From positions 1-39,648 of the forward strand of contig WFWT01000108.1 of the NCBI GenBank assembly GCA_015490995.1: a DNA stretch of 39,648 nt, given 5' to 3'. Every line of letters starts with the position of its first letter. Within the stretch, counting starts at the first letter, position 1. The DNA is from Anaerolineae bacterium. Its GTDB lineage: Bacteria > Chloroflexota > Anaerolineae > JAADDB01. Made by a program: the position numbers and the translations under genes. Below the pieces are notes generated by a model. The model ran no database searches. It saw only the letters and a list, made by a program, of their open reading frames with translations, and was not told the DNA's origin. Shown here piece after piece: positions 16,667 through 29,775 of the stretch.

Positions 16667-18109
16667 TCAGGGTAGAATGCCGGCCAACCGCTGGCCTTCG
16701 GCCAGCAGGTCATCCACTTTATCCTCAAACGTGGTTTCGCAGTAGATCCGGATCAGCGGTTCGGTGCCCGAGAAACGCACCAGCAGCCAGCCCCGATCCT
16801 CCAGTACAAACTTATACCCATCGATGGTCACCTTGTCCACTACCCGCAGGCCGGCAAGTCGCTCTGGTCGGGCATCGTCCAACCGTTGACGGGCGGCCTC
16901 TTTGCTCCGCTCGCTTTCCAGTGGGATGTCCACGCGTTTGTAGTAAAAAGCTGCCCCCACCTCTTCGAACAGCATATCCAGCAATTGCGAAGGGCGTTTG
17001 CCTGTTTGGACCATGAAGTCCAGCAGGTAGAGACCCGCCAGGATGCCATCTCGCTCGGGAACATGACCGCGGAAGGCGTATCCTCCAGATTCTTCCCCGC
17101 CGATGAGCGCGTTGGTTTCCAGCATTTTGGGCGCCACGTACTTAAACCCGACCCCGGTGTGGTGCACCGGAACGCCGTACTTTTCACCGAGGATATCCAA
17201 CATCGAAGTGGTGGACAGGGTTTTGACAATGGGTCCCCGTTCCCCGCGTACTTTGAGGAAATAAAGGGCAAGAAGGCCGTACACCCGTAGCTGGTCGACG
17301 AATTCCCCGTGCTCGTCGCCCAACCCAACACGGTCCGCGTCCCCATCGGTGATGATGAGCGCGTCGGCACCGATACGTCGGGCGAAGGCCAGTCCGGCGT
17401 CCACGTTGGGTGGAATGGGTTCCGGCCGTTTCATTTCGGGGAAGATGGGGTTGCGTTCGCGGTGGATTTCGTGCACTTCGGTGGTGTCACCGTCGAGCAA
17501 GCGGGGAAACCATCCTGCACCGTTGCCCCACATGGGATCCACGGCGATCTTCAGACCGGCTTGGCGGATGGGGGTCACATCGATCAACGTCCGCAGGTGC
17601 GCCAGATACGCCGGTGCGGGATCGAAACGGCGTACCAGGCCCACGGCTTCGGCAAGGGCCAGCGGGATGCGTCTTACCTCTTGCATGTCGTTGGGGATAC
17701 GCCGTTCTATCTCCTTTAAACCCTGGGGATCGATGGCTCCCCCGTGCTCGTCCCGTACCTTGAACCCGTTGTCGGTGGGGGGGTTATGGCTGGCAGTGAT
17801 GTTCACACCGCCCAGGGCTTTTTGAGCCACAATGCTGTATGAGATCACCGGCGTGGGGGTGGCGGTTTCGGTGAGCCAGACCGGAATCCCGTTACCTGCC
17901 AGCACTTCGGCTACGGCGGCCGCGAAATGTTCCGAGTTGAACCGTCGGTCATAGCCTACCACCACGCCCCGGGCCAAGACATCCGGCCGTGGGACGTAGT
18001 CCCACAGGTAACGGGCAAAGCCCTGGGCGCACCGGCGTACGTTGTCGAAGGTGTATTCCTCCGCGATGCGCCCACGCCATCCGTCAGTGCCAAACTTGAT
18101 TGCAATCAC
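16667..18109 (-). CDS. Alpha-D-phosphohexomutase (phosphoglucomutase/phosphomannomutase)
   Basis: The 480-aa enzyme moves phosphate between C1 and C6 of a hexose. All four active-site loops are present: TASHNP with phosphoserine S107, the metal loop DGDADR at 254-259, the sugar loop GEESGG at 337-342 and the phosphate loop RFSGTEP at 444-450. The GTG at 18109 follows GGAGGTGAC with ideal spacing. It lies 78 bp after gmd in the same orientation, which suggests supply of mannose-1-phosphate for GDP-mannose, though glucose specificity cannot be excluded. No mannose-1-phosphate guanylyltransferase is seen in this window. Confidence 0.93.
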   Translation of the reverse strand: MIAIKFGTDGWRGRIAEEYTFDNVRRCAQGFARYLWDYVPRPDVLARGVVVGYDRRFNSEHFAAAVAEVLAGNGIPVWLTETATPTPVISYSIVAQKALGGVNITASHNPPTDNGFKVRDEHGGAIDPQGLKEIERRIPNDMQEVRRIPLALAEAVGLVRRFDPAPAYLAHLRTLIDVTPIRQAGLKIAVDPMWGNGAGWFPRLLDGDTTEVHEIHRERNPIFPEMKRPEPIPPNVDAGLAFARRIGADALIITDGDADRVGLGDEHGEFVDQLRVYGLLALYFLKVRGERGPIVKTLSTTSMLDILGEKYGVPVHHTGVGFKYVAPKMLETNALIGGEESGGYAFRGHVPERDGILAGLYLLDFMVQTGKRPSQLLDMLFEEVGAAFYYKRVDIPLESERSKEAARQRLDDARPERLAGLRVVDKVTIDGYKFVLEDRGWLLVRFSGTEPLIRIYCETTFEDKVDDLLAEGQRLAGILP

Positions 18110-18187
18110 GCGTCACCTCCTATGGACGGCAGAGATCTGGGACGAGGCATGTTTCCCGGGCGTGGGGTTTATGACCCCGCCGCGGGA

Positions 18188-20195
<2,008 letters not shown>

Positions 20196-20296
20196 CGGTT
20201 CCCTCAAGGTGTATGTGATGATGGCCGTTCTCCCGGGGGTACGTTCGGTGTTTGGCCCGATAGGACATCCTCGGAAGCCGACCATCGGTCCCCTAC

Positions 20297-20302
20297 ATTC
20301 TA
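20297..20302 (-). promoter_or_regulatory. Weak -10 candidate upstream of rmd
   Basis: TAGAAT on the minus strand matches TATAAT at 5 of 6 positions. The best -35, TTAGGC 18 nt upstream, is poor. Transcription would start near 20290 and give a leader to the GTG at 20195. It lies between the metK terminator-like hairpin and rmd, where a promoter for the glycan cluster is expected. Confidence 0.3.
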
Positions 20303-20386
20303 CCCATTCAAGGGTCAGGTGCCTAATGCGATGGACGCGTGTACTGGGTTGATTTGTTTTCCTATGGTCGGTGACAGGTTGACGCG

Positions 20387-20432
20387 CGAAAGGGCCGGTC
20401 AGGCACGTCGTCTTTCCTGACCGACCCTTTCG
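20387..20432 (-). terminator. Long hairpin at the 3' end of the SAM-cycle operon
   Basis: The arms at 20387-20403 and 20416-20432 form a 17-bp stem with a 12-nt loop. In minus-strand RNA every position pairs, with one U-G wobble; read as plus-strand RNA the same position is an A-C mismatch. This asymmetry suggests it works on the metK transcript, whose stop is 17 nt upstream. No T run follows, so termination would need Rho or another mechanism. Confidence 0.6.
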
Positions 20433-20449
20433 GCGGCGCTTGACGTGGG

Positions 20450-21697
20450 TTATCGTGCCGGTTCGGAGATCACCTGAGGCACCGGTCCCTTCAGGCCCGC
20501 TTCCTCTCGCAGGAGGGCGGCCTTGTCCGTGCGCTCCCAGGGGAGGTCCAAGTCTGGGCGACCGAAGTGCCCATACGCCGCCACCTGTCGGTAAATGGGA
20601 CGGCGCAGGTCCAGGTCTCGAATGATCGCGGCCGGCCGCAGGTCGAAGTGCCGTTGCACCAGGTCAAGGATGACTTCATCGGGTACACGGCCGGTGCCAA
20701 AGGTTTCGATGCTGAGGCTGACGGGCCGGGCCACTCCGATGGCGTACGATATCTGAAGCTCGACCCGGTCGGCCAGGCCTGCAGCGACGATGTTCTTGGC
20801 CACATAGCGAGCCGCGTACGCGCCGGAACGGTCCACCTTTGTGGGGTCTTTGCCGGAGAAGGCGCCCCCGCCGTGACGGGCAACGCCGCCGTACGTGTCC
20901 ACCATGATTTTACGGCCGGTGAGGCCGGCATCGCCCATTGGCCCGCCGGTGACAAACCGTCCGGTGGGATTGACGAAGATGCGGGTCTGGTCGTCCATCC
21001 ACCGGTTGACCACCGGTTTGATCACGTGTTCAATGACCGCTTCACGAATTTGCTCCTGGGTTATGTCAGGAGCGTGCTGGGTGCTGATGACAATGGTGTC
21101 CACACGCACGGGCTTACCGTAGCTGTATTCCACCGTAACTTGGGACTTGCCGTCTGGGCGGAGGAAGGGCAGGATGCCCTCCTTGCGGACTTGGGCCAGG
21201 CGTCGGGTCAGAGCATGGGCCAGGCTGATGGAGAGGGGCATCAGCTCGGGGGTTTCGTTGCACGCAAACCCCACCATCATGCCCTGGTCACCGGCACCGA
21301 TGGCCTCAATGTCTGCCTCATCCATCTGGCCGGTTTTGGCCTCTAGCGCCTTGTCTACCCCCATGGCGATGTCGGGGGACTGTTTGGCAATGGCCACCTG
21401 CACCGCGCAGGTCTCCGCGTCGAAGCCGTAATCGCTGCTGGTGTACCCAATCTCCTGGATCACCTGGCGGGCGATCTCGTCATAGTTCAGCTGGGCCGAG
21501 GTGGTGATTTCACCGAACAGGAGCACAAAACCGGTCTTTGTCGCGGTCTCACACGCCACCCGGCCGTACGGGTCCTGGGCCAGCACCGCGTCCAGGACCG
21601 CGTCGGAGATCTGGTCACACATCTTGTCCGGGTGACCTTCCGTCACCGACTCACTGGTGAAAAGCAATTTGGCCGAACGCATGAACGTTGTGCTCAT
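20450..21697 (-). CDS. metK: S-adenosylmethionine synthetase, bacterial type
   Basis: The 415-aa enzyme makes SAM from methionine and ATP. GHPDK at 21-25 and the [10 protein letters not shown] helix open the first domain, GAGDQG is the ATP loop, and [16 protein letters not shown] carries the P-loop-like phosphate-binding residues. All core motifs are intact, so it should be active. The ATG at 21697 follows AAGGGAG; the longer in-frame extension starts inside the ahcY end. It is the last gene of the riboswitch operon, 41 bp after ahcY, and duplicates the reaction of the archaeal-type MAT two genes upstream. Confidence 0.96.
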   Translation of the reverse strand: MSTTFMRSAKLLFTSESVTEGHPDKMCDQISDAVLDAVLAQDPYGRVACETATKTGFVLLFGEITTSAQLNYDEIARQVIQEIGYTSSDYGFDAETCAVQVAIAKQSPDIAMGVDKALEAKTGQMDEADIEAIGAGDQGMMVGFACNETPELMPLSISLAHALTRRLAQVRKEGILPFLRPDGKSQVTVEYSYGKPVRVDTIVISTQHAPDITQEQIREAVIEHVIKPVVNRWMDDQTRIFVNPTGRFVTGGPMGDAGLTGRKIMVDTYGGVARHGGGAFSGKDPTKVDRSGAYAARYVAKNIVAAGLADRVELQISYAIGVARPVSLSIETFGTGRVPDEVILDLVQRHFDLRPAAIIRDLDLRRPIYRQVAAYGHFGRPDLDLPWERTDKAALLREEAGLKGPVPQVISEPAR

Positions 21698-21738
21698 TGC
21701 CGTACTCCCTTGCTGTGAGATGTGTCCACTTACGTGGG

Positions 21739-23226
<1,488 letters not shown>

Positions 23227-23229
23227 CCC

Positions 23230-24438
23230 TTACCAGACGGTAAATTCCCCCCGCGCCAGGCGCTGGGTGAACGTGTCAATGTTGGCCAACTCCTCTTGCA
23301 CCAGAGTTTCCACGGCCGAAGCCACGTCGGCCAGCGTTGTACCCGGTGCCAGAATGACTTGCGCGGCGGCGATCAAGGGATCGTCAATGGGCCGCCCGAT
23401 TTGACTGCACAGCCAGATGTACACTTCTTCTATGCCCTCCACCTCCTCGTACACCCGGGCCGCGATGTGATGGGCCAGGAGGTTGTAGATTTTGCCCACG
23501 TGAGCTACCGGATTTTTCCCGGCTGCCGCCTCGGTGCCCATCGGTCGGTTTAGGGCAATGACCCCGTTCACCCGGTTACCCCGTCCCACCTGACCACAAT
23601 CTGCTCCTTCGGCCGAAGTGCCCAACACAGTGAGGTACATGCCCGCCGCGCCGCGGCCTGGCACGTCCAGAGTGTTCAGCTCGACCCGAATGTGGGCGAA
23701 ATAAGGCGCACCCTCGGCCTGTACGAAGGCCTGGAGTGCGGCCAGAACCTCTTCCTTGCGTTGAAAGTATGCCTGTTCGGTGGTGAAGAACCGGTCCAAG
23801 AACGCCGCAGCCACCGTCAGGATGACCTCGTCCCCCTGTCGAACGCCCATCACCTTGATGTCTTCTCCCACTTCGGGAAAGCGGTCTTTAAAGGCACTGC
23901 TGTTCATGAACCGTTCCGTACGGTATACCAAGCGCTCGAGGGGGCTCAGGGGCGCATATCCGACCGCTGCCGAGGTGTCGTTCGCGCCCACCCGTTCCCG
24001 GTGAAAGATGTCGGTCAATTCCGGGGAGCCGGGTTTCAACGCGTTGTGAATTACCAGGTGCCGTTCCGGGTCTACATACCGGAGGTGTTGCTTTACCCAT
24101 CGGCCCACGGTCTCGTGAACAATGTCGTCCACCGGAATGCGCACCCCTTTGTACTCGAGCACGGCCCGGTCGCCGATGATCAGCTGCATGGGCTCCACGA
24201 CCCGTCCACCCCCCAGGGCGGGTTCGGTCACACCTGCTGCCAGCAGCCCTTTGTCCACGTTGTGGTGCAGGATGCCGCCGAACAACTCGTTGTAAACCCG
24301 GCACAGGGCCAGGGAGATCTCTTCGGCGATGGCATCGCAAATGGAATCAGGATGCCCTGTGCCCTTTCGTTCTACGATTTCCGCTCGTTGTTTAGGCACA
24401 GGCAGCGCGTTCAGTTGTTCTACCGCTACACGGCTCAT
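23230..24438 (-). CDS. Methionine adenosyltransferase, archaeal type
   Basis: The 402-aa product belongs to the archaeal AdoMet synthetase family (PF01941 type), which catalyses the MetK reaction but is very distant from MetK in sequence. ERKGTGHPDSICDAIAE lies at 23-39 and HHNVDKGLL near 58; VGANDTS, GTSAEGADCG, GRGNRVNG and AAGKNPVAHVGKIYN follow. Length matches archaeal enzymes (about 400 aa) and no core motif is missing. The ATG at 24438 follows AAGGAG. It sits between the PfkB kinase gene (34 bp upstream) and ahcY in the riboswitch operon that also carries metK, an unusual redundancy. Horizontal acquisition is plausible but base composition does not stand out. Confidence 0.95.
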   Translation of the reverse strand: MSRVAVEQLNALPVPKQRAEIVERKGTGHPDSICDAIAEEISLALCRVYNELFGGILHHNVDKGLLAAGVTEPALGGGRVVEPMQLIIGDRAVLEYKGVRIPVDDIVHETVGRWVKQHLRYVDPERHLVIHNALKPGSPELTDIFHRERVGANDTSAAVGYAPLSPLERLVYRTERFMNSSAFKDRFPEVGEDIKVMGVRQGDEVILTVAAAFLDRFFTTEQAYFQRKEEVLAALQAFVQAEGAPYFAHIRVELNTLDVPGRGAAGMYLTVLGTSAEGADCGQVGRGNRVNGVIALNRPMGTEAAAGKNPVAHVGKIYNLLAHHIAARVYEEVEGIEEVYIWLCSQIGRPIDDPLIAAAQVILAPGTTLADVASAVETLVQEELANIDTFTQRLARGEFTVW

Positions 24439-24472
24439 TGCCGCGCGCTCCTTCGCTCGTGGTGTAAGTTGG

Positions 24473-25456
24473 TTACGCTCGGCCCGGCGCGCTCACCTGG
24501 GCTCGCAGTTGCTCCAGTTCCGGCGTGGGGCCGAAGGTTTGGACGTAGCGGGAGATGAAATCGTCCAGGGTATACGTGTGTTCCTGAGGGCCGGCGTGTT
24601 CCAGCACGTACGTAGCGGCCAGACTGCCCAGACGACCGGCTATCTCCCAAGAGAAGCCCCGCAACCGTCCCGCGATCAGGCCGGCGCGGTAAGCATCTCC
24701 CACCCCGGTTGGGTCTACCACCCGCTGTGGCGGTGCGGGGGGAATAGTGATCCTGCGACCTTCCACATAGATACTGGAGCCTCGCTCCCCTTCGGTCACT
24801 ACCAGGACCCCTGCCCGGGCCACAAGATCCGCGTCAGGGAGCCCGGTCTTGTGTTTGATAAGGGTGTACTCGTAATCGTTGCAAATCACGATATCGGCCA
24901 CTTCGATGCCTTCGACCAAGTCGGTGCCCTCTAAGCGCACAATCTGTTGACTAGGGTCATACATCAAGGGCAGGTTGAGTTCAGCGCATTCCCGCACATA
25001 CCGGCGCATGGCTTCCGGGTCGTTGGGGCTGACAACCACCAGCTCCACGTCGCTTAGATCCACATCGTGGAAGGAAAGTTCCCGGGCGCGGGCCATAGCC
25101 CCCGTATAAAAGCTCGCAATTTGGTTGTTTTCCTGGTCGGTGCTCACAAAGAAGGAGGCAGTGAATTCATCGTGATACACCCGTATCCAGGACACATCTA
25201 TTCCCTGTACCTCCAGCCATCGGCAATAATCGGTAAAGTCCTGTCCGGCAGTGGCCATAATGCGCACCGGGATGCCCAGCAACCGCAGGCTGTAAGCGAT
25301 GTTCGGCGCGCAGCCGCCCCGGCGCCGGGTCATGGAATCGACCAGGAAGGAGAGGCTCAGGTTTTCGATGTTCTCCGGCAGGATGTGATCTCGGAACCTG
25401 CCAGGGAAAGACATGATGTAGTCATAGGCAATGGAGCCCGTTACTACGACCGTCAT
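24473..25456 (-). CDS. PfkB-family kinase, probable adenosine kinase
   Basis: The 327-aa product has the ribokinase fold: a GG.APNIAYSL motif at 47-56 and the anion-hole motif DPTGVGDAYRAG with catalytic D254. The substrate is not fixed by sequence. Context points to adenosine: the operon also encodes S-adenosylhomocysteine hydrolase, which releases adenosine, and a kinase would return it to AMP. A methylthioribose or other sugar kinase is an alternative, because mtnA is the neighbour upstream. The ATG at 25456 follows AGGGAGCG. Confidence 0.85.
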   Translation of the reverse strand: MTVVVTGSIAYDYIMSFPGRFRDHILPENIENLSLSFLVDSMTRRRGGCAPNIAYSLRLLGIPVRIMATAGQDFTDYCRWLEVQGIDVSWIRVYHDEFTASFFVSTDQENNQIASFYTGAMARARELSFHDVDLSDVELVVVSPNDPEAMRRYVRECAELNLPLMYDPSQQIVRLEGTDLVEGIEVADIVICNDYEYTLIKHKTGLPDADLVARAGVLVVTEGERGSSIYVEGRRITIPPAPPQRVVDPTGVGDAYRAGLIAGRLRGFSWEIAGRLGSLAATYVLEHAGPQEHTYTLDDFISRYVQTFGPTPELEQLRAQVSAPGRA

Positions 25457-25532
25457 GGCACTGCGCTCCCTGTTGACGTGAACACACCGGCACGGCCCAT
25501 GTGCCTTCCGGCGTTGTTCCGCTTGATGTAGA

Positions 25533-26639
25533 TCACTTCCCCCGTTTCAGCATGGCCTGTCGCGCGGCAAGGCGTGTTTTGCGCCGTTCCGCGATCCGCT
25601 GTTCTGCCAGCGCTTTAACCCGTCGTAGGTTCACGTCAAAGGGCGGGTACACGATGCCCTCTTCCGTGATGATGCCCGTCAAGTACCGGTGCGGTGTGAT
25701 GTCGAACGCCGGGTTGTAAACGGGCACGTTGTCGGGTGCGATTTGACAATCCCCCACCTTGGCTACTTCCTCCCATCCCCGTTCCTCGATGGGGATGTGT
25801 TCTCCGGAGGGGATAGACAGGTCAATGGTCGAGGTGGGCACCACCGCGTAGACGGGAATACCGTTTTCCCGGGCCACGACGGCCAGCTTATAGGTGCCGA
25901 TCTTGTTGGCCACATCACCGTTGGCAGCCACCCTGTCCGCGCCGAAGAGGACCACATCTACCTTGCCGGCCCACATGAGGTAACCGGCCGCGTTGTCGGC
26001 GATGAGGTGCATGGGGATCTCCTCTTGCATGAGCTCCCAGGCGGTGAGGCGGGCGCCCTGCAGTCGCGGCCGGGTTTCGTCCACCCACACGTGGATGTTC
26101 TTGCCCGCTTCGTGGGCCGCCCGAATGACCCCCAACGCAGTGCCATAGTCTACCGTCGCCAGACTACCCGTGTTGCAATGGTGCAGGATGTTGGCATTAT
26201 CGGGGATGACGCTCAAGCCATGCTGCCCCATCCGGCGGTTAATTTCAATGTCCTCCTCCGCCAGGGCCTCGGCCTCGTCCAACAAAATGGCCCGGAGAAG
26301 GTCCAGGTCCTCGGTATTGACCTCCTGAGCGGTGGTCAGGATACGCTGCGTGCCCCAGGAGAGGTTGACAGCGGTGGGGCGGGCATTGTCCAGAACCGCT
26401 TTGGCCTGGGCGAGGTCGGCCAGCAAGGCGTCACGCGCGGTAGCCTGGCTCTGGTAAGCTGCCAGGACCATTCCGTACGCGCCGGCCGCTCCGATAGCCG
26501 GTGCACCTCGAATGACCATTTCCTTAATAGCCCACGCGACCTGTCGGTAGTCGCTGAAAGACTGCACCACCAGTTCTAGGGGCAGGCGTCGCTGATCGAT
26601 CATCTTAACCTGCCCCTCTTCCCACCAAACCGTGCGCAT
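25533..26639 (-). CDS. mtnA: S-methyl-5-thioribose-1-phosphate isomerase
   Basis: The 368-aa enzyme converts methylthioribose-1-phosphate to methylthioribulose-1-phosphate in methionine salvage. Motifs are RGAPAIG, HHCNTG with the catalytic cysteine, [36 protein letters not shown] with the catalytic aspartate, and NPAFDITP. The ATG at 26639 follows GAGGAG. It is the first gene after the SAM-I riboswitch. No methylthioadenosine phosphorylase or later salvage gene is in the window. The eIF2B-like ribose-1,5-bisphosphate isomerases are related, but the motif set favours MtnA. Confidence 0.95.
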   Translation of the reverse strand: MRTVWWEEGQVKMIDQRRLPLELVVQSFSDYRQVAWAIKEMVIRGAPAIGAAGAYGMVLAAYQSQATARDALLADLAQAKAVLDNARPTAVNLSWGTQRILTTAQEVNTEDLDLLRAILLDEAEALAEEDIEINRRMGQHGLSVIPDNANILHHCNTGSLATVDYGTALGVIRAAHEAGKNIHVWVDETRPRLQGARLTAWELMQEEIPMHLIADNAAGYLMWAGKVDVVLFGADRVAANGDVANKIGTYKLAVVARENGIPVYAVVPTSTIDLSIPSGEHIPIEERGWEEVAKVGDCQIAPDNVPVYNPAFDITPHRYLTGIITEEGIVYPPFDVNLRRVKALAEQRIAERRKTRLAARQAMLKRGK

Positions 26640-26678
26640 ACAGGTTTCTCCTCACGTCTGGATATGGTGGCGTATCAC

Positions 26679-26704
26679 AAAAAATGCGCTCCCCGATGGA
26701 GCGC
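26679..26704 (-). terminator. Riboswitch-controlled intrinsic terminator
   Basis: On the minus strand GCGCTCC pairs with GGAGCGC around a 5-nt loop (26686-26704), and a run of six T residues follows at 26684-26679. It lies between the SAM-I aptamer and mtnA, 40 nt before the start codon. In the S-box mechanism, bound SAM allows this hairpin to form and stop transcription of the five-gene operon. Confidence 0.9.
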
Positions 26705-26723
26705 GCTGTTAAATGAGAGTCGC

Positions 26724-26864
26724 CTCTCATCTCCCAGGCGGGCGCACCCCACCTGCCGGAATTGGCACCTGGGTCCGGGGAGCCTGCAGGTGGCCTTTCC
26801 ACCTGCACCGGACCTGGTTGCCAGGGGTTCACAGGGCCGGTCCCTCCCCCCTTCTTGATGAGAG
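26724..26864 (-). promoter_or_regulatory. SAM-I (S-box) riboswitch aptamer
   Basis: Read on the minus strand this 141-nt leader has the SAM-I core in order: CTCTCATCAAG (P1 5' side and J1/2), GGGGGGAGGGACCGGCCC, GTGAACCCCTGGCAACC, GGTGCCAATTCC and GAGATGAGAG closing P1. P1 pairs CTCTCAT (26864-26858) with ATGAGAG (26730-26724). The P3 arm is long: GGTCCGG/CCGGACC plus TGCAGGTGG/CCACCTGCA. It is expected to lower expression of mtnA, pfkB, MAT, ahcY and metK when SAM is abundant. A third P1-like strand (CTCTCAT) lies at 26719-26713, just before the terminator. Confidence 0.97.
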
Positions 26865-26896
26865 CGTTAGCCCTCTGTGCAATTGTTCGAGGGTCC

Positions 26897-26925
26897 ATCA
26901 TATCACGGCCCTGGAATTTTGTCAA
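26897..26925 (-). promoter_or_regulatory. Sigma-70-type promoter of the SAM-cycle operon
   Basis: On the minus strand a perfect -35 TTGACA (26925-26920) is followed after exactly 17 bp by -10 TATGAT (26902-26897). Transcription should begin near 26890, about 25 nt before the riboswitch P1 helix. Confidence 0.9.
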
Positions 26926-27041
26926 AACATTTGAGCAAAATATGGATACCTCTCTGCCTTGTGTCCCCTCTCCGGACGGCCGTAACCGTCGAAGGAAACG
27001 CAAGATGTCCACCCGTTGCAAGATAGGACGGGCCGGTGGGT

Positions 27042-29306
27042 TCAGTCGGTCGTTTGGACGATGGGTATGGGCCCTATGAGCACCCGGTTGGCTTCCTGGC
27101 CATCTACGAGCAGTGGAACCCGTTCGCCGCTTGCGGGGTCGTACATCCCTACTTCCAGGAAGTATTCTCCGGGGGGCAGGTCGGCCGGCACCATCAAGGC
27201 TTTTCGGTCCACGACCTCTTGGCCAGGAGACCAGCGTGTTGTGGGCAGATAGCCATTCACCGGAGGAGCATCAATACCGCTAATGTACCGGTCATCCGGC
27301 GTCAGGAGGTGGACAAAGGCGGTGTAATCCACGGTCGGTTGGGCGGGGCTCTGCCAGCGGACTTCAACGCGCAGCCAGCGTCCTGTTTGGCCCGGCCAGT
27401 CGACGACCCGGACGGCCAGGGGACCGGGGGCTTGGGGATTTACTGCGTTCAGGGGAAAGCGGATACCGGTGTTGGGAGCGGCCGGTGGCGCAAAGGATAA
27501 CAGACGCAGGTCCCCCACCCACTGGTGGGACAGGAGAAACGCCCGTTGGGAAAGCCAGCGCTCGGCCAGGAGCTCAGGATGCGCGGGGGGCATCCGGGCT
27601 ACCAGGACCCAGAGACGTCCCGTGGCCTGGGTTGTGGTTTGTGTCAGCAGGCGCGCCTCCTCAGGGCGTAGCGGTGGAGGATGGGGCGCAAATCCGAGGG
27701 TGTACCACCGGCCGTGCGCCCAATTCATAATGCTCGGGTAGTCAAAGGGGGCAATGGTGATGAGCACGTCCTCAGCGGTGCCCTCCGCCCGAACGCGTTG
27801 GAGGGCGGTGTGCACGGCCTGTTCAAAGGGTTGGCGTTGCGCCCAGGCACTGTACCGGTCTAAACCGAGAATACCGGTCAGGCCAAGGAGAAGGGCTGCC
27901 AGCAGGTAACCGCCCCGGCAGAACATTGTACGCCGCTGTCGGACGGCCCAGGTCGCGGCGGCCAGGGCGAGCCCACTGCCCAAGACGATTGGCCAGGCAT
28001 CGCGACCCACCCGCACCCACGCGATGTCCCAAAAGCCCTGCCGGAGGTGGATCGCCTGCAACACCAAGGGGGACCACCGGGGGGACAGGAGAACCGACCA
28101 TGCCTCCCGAGGCTCCCCAAACTGCATTTCCAGAACCGTTTCACCCAGGGTGAAGTCCGCGGTCACGGCCAGCACCTGGACGGCGGTGGAGACGACAGCG
28201 AGGATAAGGACCCAGCGTCGTCGGTGAGCCGTTTCCCACGCTGCTGCCACAAATGGCATGAGCACAGGCAATACCGGCAACAGGAAGCGAGGTCCCCAGG
28301 CAAACTCGCCGGACCAGCTCCACCAAGTGCTGTAAAAGAGGGTGTACGTCGCGAACATCCCCGCGAACACGCGAGCACTGTGAGGATCTCTACGGTAGAA
28401 AGGACGTGCTCCCATCAGGACGGCCCACACGATGGGCGAAAACCACGCGAGGCCTCGAAAGGGGCTAAGCAACAGGCCATACGCGCCCAGCCATACCGGT
28501 GTGCTAAAGGCTTCACGCAGGCTGACCTGGTATCCCGTGTACCAGGGCGCTCCAAACCGCACGACGTTGTACAACGCGTAGCCACCCCCGCCCAGAACCA
28601 AGGCCGATCCCGCCCAGAACAGGGTGCGTCGCCACGGGCGGGGGGAGGTGTGGGTAGCGCCGAGGTAGAGGACGAAAAAGGGCCATAGGAGGAGATTCAC
28701 CGCACGAGCCCACACCGCGAACGCGAAGAGCAACGCGCTGAGCAACAGCCATCGAACACTGTTTGTCTCTCGGCCACGATGTGCCGCGTAGAGCGCTCCG
28801 ACGAGCCCCAGGGTGGCTACCGGTTCACCGAATAGCAATCGGCTGTAAGGCCAAGCCAAGGTGCCTACCCCGTATATCAACGCAGTCCAGGTTGCCGTGC
28901 GCGCGGTGAATCCCAGTTGGTGGAGGAACGCGGCTAACCCTACCGCGGTGAGGGCTGTAAGGGGTATGTTGGCGAAGAAGGCCGCGAAGACCAGGCCCCA
29001 GCGGTCCACCGGCAAAGCAAGGGCAACCAGGGTTGCAGGTAGGAGGGCAGTAGGCCAGCCCTTCTGAGAATACACATGGCCTCCGCGACCGAAGTCCCCT
29101 TGCACTTCCCGTGGGGGACGGGCCCACTGGCTCCATAGGATCTGGTCCGTGTCCAGTGCGCCGCGCTTGGCCAGGTTTTCGGCCAACGCGTAAATGGAGA
29201 CTTCATCAATGACGTGAAAGCGTCCTGTGTAAGTCAGGAGATAGATGGCGACCAGGGCCAGGAAAAGCCATCCGTACGCCGGTCCTGTTGCCCGCTCACG
29301 CGTCAC
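27042..29306 (-). CDS. Polytopic GT-C-like membrane protein with C-terminal beta domain
   Basis: The product has about 754 residues, with around 10-12 membrane helices in the first 500 or so and an acidic outer-loop segment (FHVIDEVS) after the first helix, as in GT39/PMT-like GT-C transferases. The C-terminal domain (DYTAFVHLL, YLPTTRW, PG.EVVDR, PPGEYFLEVGMYDP) matches the repeated beta modules of the GT-C protein at 7522-9750, here in one copy. The GTG at 29306 is preferred: GGAGG lies 9 nt upstream, and the gene then overlaps the ybaK-like stop by 11 nt. The donor is presumably a polyprenyl-phosphate sugar; the acceptor is unknown. Confidence 0.8.
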   Translation of the reverse strand: MTRERATGPAYGWLFLALVAIYLLTYTGRFHVIDEVSIYALAENLAKRGALDTDQILWSQWARPPREVQGDFGRGGHVYSQKGWPTALLPATLVALALPVDRWGLVFAAFFANIPLTALTAVGLAAFLHQLGFTARTATWTALIYGVGTLAWPYSRLLFGEPVATLGLVGALYAAHRGRETNSVRWLLLSALLFAFAVWARAVNLLLWPFFVLYLGATHTSPRPWRRTLFWAGSALVLGGGGYALYNVVRFGAPWYTGYQVSLREAFSTPVWLGAYGLLLSPFRGLAWFSPIVWAVLMGARPFYRRDPHSARVFAGMFATYTLFYSTWWSWSGEFAWGPRFLLPVLPVLMPFVAAAWETAHRRRWVLILAVVSTAVQVLAVTADFTLGETVLEMQFGEPREAWSVLLSPRWSPLVLQAIHLRQGFWDIAWVRVGRDAWPIVLGSGLALAAATWAVRQRRTMFCRGGYLLAALLLGLTGILGLDRYSAWAQRQPFEQAVHTALQRVRAEGTAEDVLITIAPFDYPSIMNWAHGRWYTLGFAPHPPPLRPEEARLLTQTTTQATGRLWVLVARMPPAHPELLAERWLSQRAFLLSHQWVGDLRLLSFAPPAAPNTGIRFPLNAVNPQAPGPLAVRVVDWPGQTGRWLRVEVRWQSPAQPTVDYTAFVHLLTPDDRYISGIDAPPVNGYLPTTRWSPGQEVVDRKALMVPADLPPGEYFLEVGMYDPASGERVPLLVDGQEANRVLIGPIPIVQTTD

Positions 29307-29775
29307 GGTGTGAGGCCTCCACAATCGTGGCCTGGGTCACGCGAACCAGCTCGGCCGGATCAAGCCGCACCATGGTGTGTTCATCTCCACCCCCGGCAAA
29401 GGCCTCCGGCAGCGTGAGGACTTGGGCGTCCACCAGGACGGGCAAGGGCGTACGGTGACCAAAGGGGGGAACGCCACCGGGCGGGTAGCCCGTTAGGGCC
29501 AACACGGTGGTCGGATCGGCCAATTTCACCTTCTTTCGTCCCACGCCGAAATGGCGGGCCAGCACGCGCGGGTCCACGCGTGCCGGCCCGTTGGTGATGT
29601 AGATGACCGGCCGGCCATCCACCAGGAACACCAGCGATTTGAGGATGCGGTCCGGTGGTACTCCCAGCGCCCGGGCGGCCGCTTCCACAGTGGTCGTATC
29701 CCCGAGCTGCCGGAAAAGTTGGGCGCGCAGTCCCTGTTCCTGAATGTACTTTTCGAGGTCATCCGGCCCGCGCAT
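29296..29775 (-). CDS. YbaK/EbsC-type aminoacyl-tRNA editing protein
   Basis: The 159-aa single-domain protein fits the YbaK/ProX editing superfamily, which hydrolyses mischarged tRNAs such as Cys-tRNA(Pro). The conserved lysine is K46 in ILKSLVF, and GGVPPFGH is the glycine-rich loop of the family. The ATG at 29775 overlaps the upstream oxidoreductase gene by 17 nt. Overlap at both ends suggests strict co-translation with genes that have no obvious functional link. The exact tRNA substrate cannot be called. Confidence 0.9.
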   Translation of the reverse strand: MRGPDDLEKYIQEQGLRAQLFRQLGDTTTVEAAARALGVPPDRILKSLVFLVDGRPVIYITNGPARVDPRVLARHFGVGRKKVKLADPTTVLALTGYPPGGVPPFGHRTPLPVLVDAQVLTLPEAFAGGGDEHTMVRLDPAELVRVTQATIVEASHRDA

